This document shows positions 6,909 through 9,543 of a stretch of DNA of 9,543 bases, piece after piece. Position 1 is the stretch's first letter; the number at the start of each line of letters is the position of its first letter. A program made the translations under genes and the position numbers. Source of the stretch: an uncultured Clostridia bacterium (GTDB lineage Bacteria > Bacillota > Clostridia > Oscillospirales > Ruminococcaceae); assembly GCA_947630315.1 (NCBI GenBank), contig CANRHA010000055.1, forward strand, positions 1-9,543. The letters are read 5' to 3'. The notes under the pieces are model-generated. The model was not told where the DNA came from, searched no databases, and saw only the letters and a program-made list of their open reading frames with translations.

Positions 6909-7888
6909 ATGAAAGATTTTTTTAAGGGGCTTATGCTTATAACGCTGTCGCTGCTGCTCTTCCGGCAATTCCCTACGCTGTGGGAATGTTTTATCACGAG
7001 GACGAGGTGATCGAGGTGTCCTCTGAAATTGCAGCCGCAAAGCAGAATGAAGATTACATAGCCGAGGTATATGTATACGACACCGTCGCCGAAAAGGAAA
7101 TAGTTCTGACCACCGAGGAGTACATAGCCGCCGCCCTTGCGCCGATGTATTCGCCGAACGCGGATCAGGAGCTTTTAAAGGCTCAGGCGGTACTGATGTA
7201 CACATATATCCTCAGAAGGAGAAAGGACGAGGCCCTCAGCCCCACGCCCGATCTTCACGGCTGCGACATCAGCACCGACGGCTCGCAGTACCCGAGGCTG
7301 ATGCTCGGGAAAGACATGACCTTTGACTATGAGAATTTCCGCGCCGCGGCGAGGGCGGTAAAGGGGGTATACTGCTCATACGGCGGCGAGCCAATAAGCG
7401 TGGCGTACTGTTACTCGGCGGGGCTTTCAACCGAGAGCGCCGAAACGGTTCTGGGGGAGGATATCCCTTACCTTCAGGCGCATCAGACCTCGGAGCCGGA
7501 CGCGTACTTCACCACCGTCACATACACCTCGGACGAAGTTTTCGCCCGCCTGACGACATCGGACGCCGGGTATGTTCTCTTGGGAAGCCCCTCCGGCTGG
7601 ATAACCGAAAAGGAGACGGCGCCCTCGGGGTATGTAAAATCGGTGTATCTCGATTCGAGGTTCATAGTAAGCGGCTCGGAGATCGCCCGGTTGCTGAATC
7701 TGCCCTCGGCGAGGTTTACCTTCCGCTACAGCGAATCGACCGACAGGTTTGTGTTCACGGTATCGGGCAGCGGCAGTCTTGTGGGCATGTCGCAGCGCGG
7801 CGCGGGGGTTCTTGCGGCGCAGGGGTACAGCTATCAGGAGATACTGAAGTACTACTTTGATGGGATAGAGATCGTGGGGGGCTTTTAG
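6909..7888 (+). CDS. SpoIID/LytB-domain protein, reading frame broken after the signal peptide
   Basis: SpoIID-type proteins are exported peptidoglycan lytic transglycosylases that act in engulfment during sporulation. A strong AGGAGG (6899-6904) precedes the ATG at 6909, which encodes a typical signal peptide, MKDFFKGLMLITLSLLLF. That frame ends at TGA 7008-7010. The SpoIID domain continues in the -1 frame from about 6962 (PAIPYAVGMFYH...) to the TAG at 7886; one extra T in CTCTT near 6958-6962 would join them. Starting at GTG 6980 gives 302 residues without export signal or ribosome site. Family marks are LLKAQAV (about 7172-7192), the SVAYCYSAG segment, SLVGMSQRGAGVLAAQGYSYQEIL and a terminal YYFDG. 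The glutamate expected in the AAEMP-like motif is proline (7142-7144), and the Cys/His zinc-site residues are mostly absent (HGCDISTDGSQY). The protein is therefore probably diverged and perhaps inactive. Confidence 0.8.
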
Positions 7889-7917
7889 ATGTTAGAGGAT
7901 AGATGATTAGATATTAG
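7883..7917 (+). repeat. Degenerate TTAGA-type heptamer repeats at the left edge of the repeat region
   Basis: Starting at the stop codon of the preceding gene, the sequence reads roughly as TTAGATG, TTAGAGG, ATAGATG, ATTAGAT, ATTAGAA. The reverse complement of the repeats at 8042-8076 (GTCAGAG/GTCAGAA) has a similar look, so the two blocks form an imperfect inverted bracket. Confidence 0.5.
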
Positions 7918-7930
7918 AACTCCCTATCAA

Positions 7931-8012
7931 AGCTTGCGAAAGGCAAAAGGGCGTGCGGTGCGTCGAAACTCTCTGCCGCTGTTGCCGCCACCTTCTGCCT
8001 CTGCCGCAAGCT
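7931..8012. repeat. 8-bp inverted repeat enclosing a pyrimidine-rich spacer
   Basis: AGCTTGCG (7931-7938) and CGCAAGCT (8005-8012) are perfect inverted copies 66 bases apart. The spacer is G-rich then C/T-rich with several CTGCC-like motifs. No reading frame with a ribosome site is present in 7889-8210. Confidence 0.4.
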
Positions 8013-8041
8013 CTGCTATCCGCTACCCTTGTCCTCCCGGG

Positions 8042-8076
8042 TCTGACTTCTGACCTCTGACTTCTGTTCTCTGCTG
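8042..8076 (+). repeat. Five tandem heptamers TCTGNNN
   Basis: The block reads TCTGACT, TCTGACC, TCTGACT, TCTGTTC, TCTGCTG in exact 7-base register. It ends one base before the cloverleaf element at 8078. Five copies without spacers rule out a CRISPR array. Confidence 0.75.
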
Positions 8077-8077
8077 T

Positions 8078-8179
8078 GGGCTCGGGCGAAGCCCCGGCGG
8101 CCCTCCGGGCCGCCGCAGCGGCAGCTTCGCTGCCGCTGGCCCCGCGCGCAGGCGCGCGGGGCGGGCTTCGCCCGAGCCC
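8078..8179. repeat. Perfect four-helix cloverleaf palindromic element
   Basis: An outer 17-bp perfect stem (8078-8094 GGGCTCGGGCGAAGCCC with 8163-8179) encloses three perfect hairpins: 9 bp (8095-8103/8107-8115), 10 bp (8116-8125/8129-8138) and 11 bp (8139-8149/8152-8162). The loops are only 3, 3 and 2 bases, and no unpaired base lies between the four helices. In all, 94 of 102 bases are paired. The element is very GC-rich compared with the flanks and has no T-run after it, so it is not a standard terminator. It could extrude as a cruciform in DNA or fold as RNA. It resembles REP/BIME-type intergenic palindromes in style; I cannot place it in a named family. Confidence 0.85.
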
Positions 8180-8210
8180 TCGGCATACCCGGCAAAAATA
8201 TCAAAAAATC

Positions 8211-8393
8211 TCAGCTTGCCCGCTCAAATCTATTGCAATTTTCACGGTTTTGCTGTATAATAACTTTGTCGCATTCTGCGGCCTGCTCGCGAAGAAGCTT
8301 TTCGTCGCGGCGGTTCTGAAGATAAAGCAGCAGATCCCTCACCGAATAGATGAAGTAAAGTCCGAGCGCAAGCGTCACAAAATAGAATGCCAT
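8211..8393 (-). CDS. Small single-span membrane protein of unknown function
   Basis: The 60-residue protein starts at ATG 8393-8391 with AAGGAG ending 8 bases upstream, a near-ideal ribosome site, which supports a real gene. Residues 2-17 (AFYFVTLALGLYFIYS) form one membrane segment. A charged, helix-prone tail follows (RRDEKLLREQAAECDK...) with two cysteines (C40 and C53). No family is recognised. It stands alone on the minus strand, with the cloverleaf element about 30 bases beyond its stop. Confidence 0.6.
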   Translation of the reverse strand: MAFYFVTLALGLYFIYSVRDLLLYLQNRRDEKLLREQAAECDKVIIQQNRENCNRFERAS

Positions 8394-8436
8394 AATGATC
8401 TCTCCTTTTAAATGTTAAGGTTTGTCCTTTGATCTC

Positions 8437-8442
8437 ATTATA
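8437..8442 (-). promoter_or_regulatory. -10 element for the small membrane protein gene
   Basis: On the minus strand a perfect TATAAT (8442-8437) lies about 44 bases before the ATG at 8393. The -35 at 16-18 bases spacing (GAATTT) is weak; TTGGAC is only 11 bases away. Confidence 0.4.
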
Positions 8443-8494
8443 TTACGGCATCTGTCCAAAAATTCGTACTTGAAACGCCCGATTTTTATTATTG

Positions 8495-8512
8495 AGTCCG
8501 TCTTTTCGGACT
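8495..8512 (+). promoter_or_regulatory. Hairpin just before the ribosome site of the following gene
   Basis: AGTCCG (8495-8500) pairs with CGGACT (8507-8512) around TCTTTT; two further G-T pairs could extend it. It ends just before TAGGAG (8515-8520) and could affect translation. No clear promoter with both elements was found for this strand. Confidence 0.3.
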
Positions 8513-8534
8513 TGTAGGAGTGAAAAAGCGAAAA

Positions 8535-9095
8535 ATGCAGGAATTTAGGCTGATCCCCGGCGTAAGCATACCCGACGTTTCGGCGATAAAAAAAGAATAC
8601 CGCGCGGCAAGGGGCGGGCTTACCCTGAGTCTTTCCGCCGAGGATTACGCGCAGTTTTTTCGCGGGGCGGTAAAAATAATAGGCGAGCCGATCTTCTTTT
8701 TTGTTGAGATCCCTGCGGACAACGACCGCAGCAGGGTATATTACCTCGACAACTGCACCCTGCCGGTCGCGGAGGCGATTTTAAAGAGATACGGCGGAAT
8801 TTTGTTCGCCGACGGCGTTATACGTTTCGGATTCGGGTCGAATGTGTCCGACGAGGAGGTATATATGCGCGAATACCAGACCTTGACGGTATGCACGGCG
8901 AGGGCGGGGGAGTATTATAAGCTTCTTGAGGATATAGGCTACAGGCGCAACGACAGGGCGCTCACGGCATGGGATATAATAAGCGAAACAAACCCGGGCG
9001 AATGCGTAAACGTCGAATGCGACGACGAGGGCTACCCCGAGATGATAAACAACCTCATCGACGTGGGAATGTACCCGCAGGACGGCGGGCAGTAA
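8535..9095 (+). CDS. Conserved-looking hypothetical protein
   Basis: The 186-residue soluble protein has no signal peptide or membrane segment. ATG 8535 is preferred; TAGGAG (8515-8520) is 14 bases upstream, which is long, but the alternative GTG at 8520 overlaps that same site. Segments that look conserved are VYYLDNCTLPVAEAILKRYG, LFADGVIRFGFGS, TAWDIISETNPGECV and the C-terminal NNLIDVGMYP. The repeated aromatic/glycine FGFGS and the YG pair suggest a small alpha/beta fold. I do not recognise the family. Its neighbours (small membrane protein, xylulokinase) give no clear functional hint. Confidence 0.75.
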   Translation: MQEFRLIPGVSIPDVSAIKKEYRAARGGLTLSLSAEDYAQFFRGAVKIIGEPIFFFVEIPADNDRSRVYYLDNCTLPVAEAILKRYGGILFADGVIRFGFGSNVSDEEVYMREYQTLTVCTARAGEYYKLLEDIGYRRNDRALTAWDIISETNPGECVNVECDDEGYPEMINNLIDVGMYPQDGGQ

Positions 9096-9106
9096 AGGGT
9101 CAATTC

Positions 9107-9138
9107 TCCGATCATGAATCGGAAAGATAAAATTTTTT
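9107..9138 (+). terminator. Weak terminator-like hairpin before the xylulokinase gene
   Basis: TCCGAT (9107-9112) pairs with ATCGGA (9118-9123) around CATGA. A run of six T (9133-9138) follows 9 bases later, farther than usual for an intrinsic terminator. Confidence 0.3.
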
Positions 9139-9157
9139 AAGAAAGCGAGTGAAGAAT

Positions 9158-9543
9158 ATGCCGTATGTAATTGGCGTAGATATCGGAACGAGCGGCACAA
9201 AGACCGTTTTGTTCGATGAAAGGGGAAACGTTATCGCCTCAAAGACGATAGAGTATCCTATGTATCAGCCGAAGAACGGCTATGCCGAGCAGGAGCCTGC
9301 CGATTGGGCAAACGCGGCCATCAACACCATCAAGGCGGTAGTGGCCCAGAGCGGAGTCAAAAAAGAGGACGTCAAGGGGATCGGCCTTTCGGGTCAGATG
9401 CACGGCCTTGTAATGCTTGATAAGGACAACGAGGTTATCCGCCGTTCTATAATCTGGTGCGATCAGAGGACCGCAAACGAGGTCGACGAGATGAACCGCA
9501 AGCTCGGCAGGGATAAGCTTATTGAGATAACCGCCAACCCGGC
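9158..9543 (+). CDS. xylB: Xylulokinase, N-terminal part (runs off the right edge)
   Basis: Xylulokinase phosphorylates D-xylulose at O5 with ATP and feeds xylose into the pentose phosphate pathway. The first 128 codons are present. GVDIGTSGTKTVLFD (residues 5-19) is the FGGY-kinase phosphate-binding start; NGYAEQEPADW and the SGQMHGLVMLD segment are typical of XylB, and IIWCDQRTANEV follows. The start is ATG 9158; the ribosome site is weak (a GAGTG about 7 bases upstream). No transporter, isomerase or catabolite-response site is visible in the window, so the pathway context lies to the right. Another FGGY pentulose kinase is possible. Confidence 0.9.
   Translation, partial: MPYVIGVDIGTSGTKTVLFDERGNVIASKTIEYPMYQPKNGYAEQEPADWANAAINTIKAVVAQSGVKKEDVKGIGLSGQMHGLVMLDKDNEVIRRSIIWCDQRTANEVDEMNRKLGRDKLIEITANP

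Noticed and set aside
6915..6925. Programmed -1 frameshift at the seven-T run in the SpoIID-type gene
   Set aside because: The run fits a slippery heptamer, but a -1 shift there meets TAA at 6923-6925 at once, so it cannot join the two halves. No slippery site was seen nearer the needed position.
8042..8076. CRISPR-like repeat array
   Set aside because: The units are only 7 bases with no unique spacers, and no cas gene is near.
8078..8179. tRNA or tRNA-like gene suggested by the cloverleaf shape
   Set aside because: Stem lengths (17, 9, 10, 11 bp), 2-3 base loops and lack of junction bases do not fit tRNA; no anticodon loop, T-loop or CCA end is present.
8076..8411. Plus-strand reading frame across the cloverleaf
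   Set aside because: It starts inside the GC-rich palindrome, has no ribosome site, and its Ala/Arg-rich start is what a GC-rich palindrome gives by chance. It also runs antisense to the better supported small gene.
9138..9157. CcpA catabolite-response (cre) site before xylB
   Set aside because: The AAAGCGA core is present, but the right half (GTGAA) does not match the WWWCA part of the consensus.

Overview
The window looks like part of the chromosome of a spore-former-lineage member of the Firmicutes (class Clostridia), probably an Oscillospiraceae-like gut bacterium. The evidence is GC-rich codon use with strong GGAGG-type ribosome binding sites, a SpoIID-type protein, a Clostridia-style ECF sigma/anti-sigma pair and a type II topoisomerase A subunit of Gram-positive type. 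No phage or transposase gene is visible. The lineage call is an inference from gene content and style, not from a database match.

Layout. Bases 1-1665 (+) are the C-terminal three quarters of a topoisomerase IV/gyrase A subunit, open at the left edge. It ends at a hairpin terminator shared with a convergent minus-strand operon (4039 to 1720). That operon encodes a short ECF sigma factor and, overlapping it, a 610-residue single-span membrane protein with a very acidic ectodomain, the presumed anti-sigma factor. A 308-bp AT-rich divergent region carries promoters for both directions. To its right (+) are a stand-alone ArgC-like protein that has lost both catalytic residues (4348-5292) and the ribosome-splitting GTPase HflX (5470-6744). 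HflX is preceded by a leader with two tiny overlapping reading frames and a hairpin. A SpoIID/LytB-domain gene follows (6909-7888); its reading frame is broken once, just after the signal peptide.

The stretch 7889-8210 holds no gene but is the most unusual DNA here. Two blocks of degenerate 7-base repeats bracket a spacer. They are followed immediately by a 102-bp, almost fully base-paired four-helix cloverleaf: a 17-bp perfect outer stem enclosing three perfect hairpins with no unpaired base at the junction. A 60-residue membrane protein (minus), an unrecognised 186-residue protein (plus) and the start of a xylulokinase gene (plus, running off the right edge) complete the window.

The genes do not form one pathway. 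The notable items are the cloverleaf element, the possible drug-sensing leader of hflX, the catalytically dead ArgC homologue, the frameshifted SpoIID homologue and the large acidic sensor next to the ECF sigma factor.
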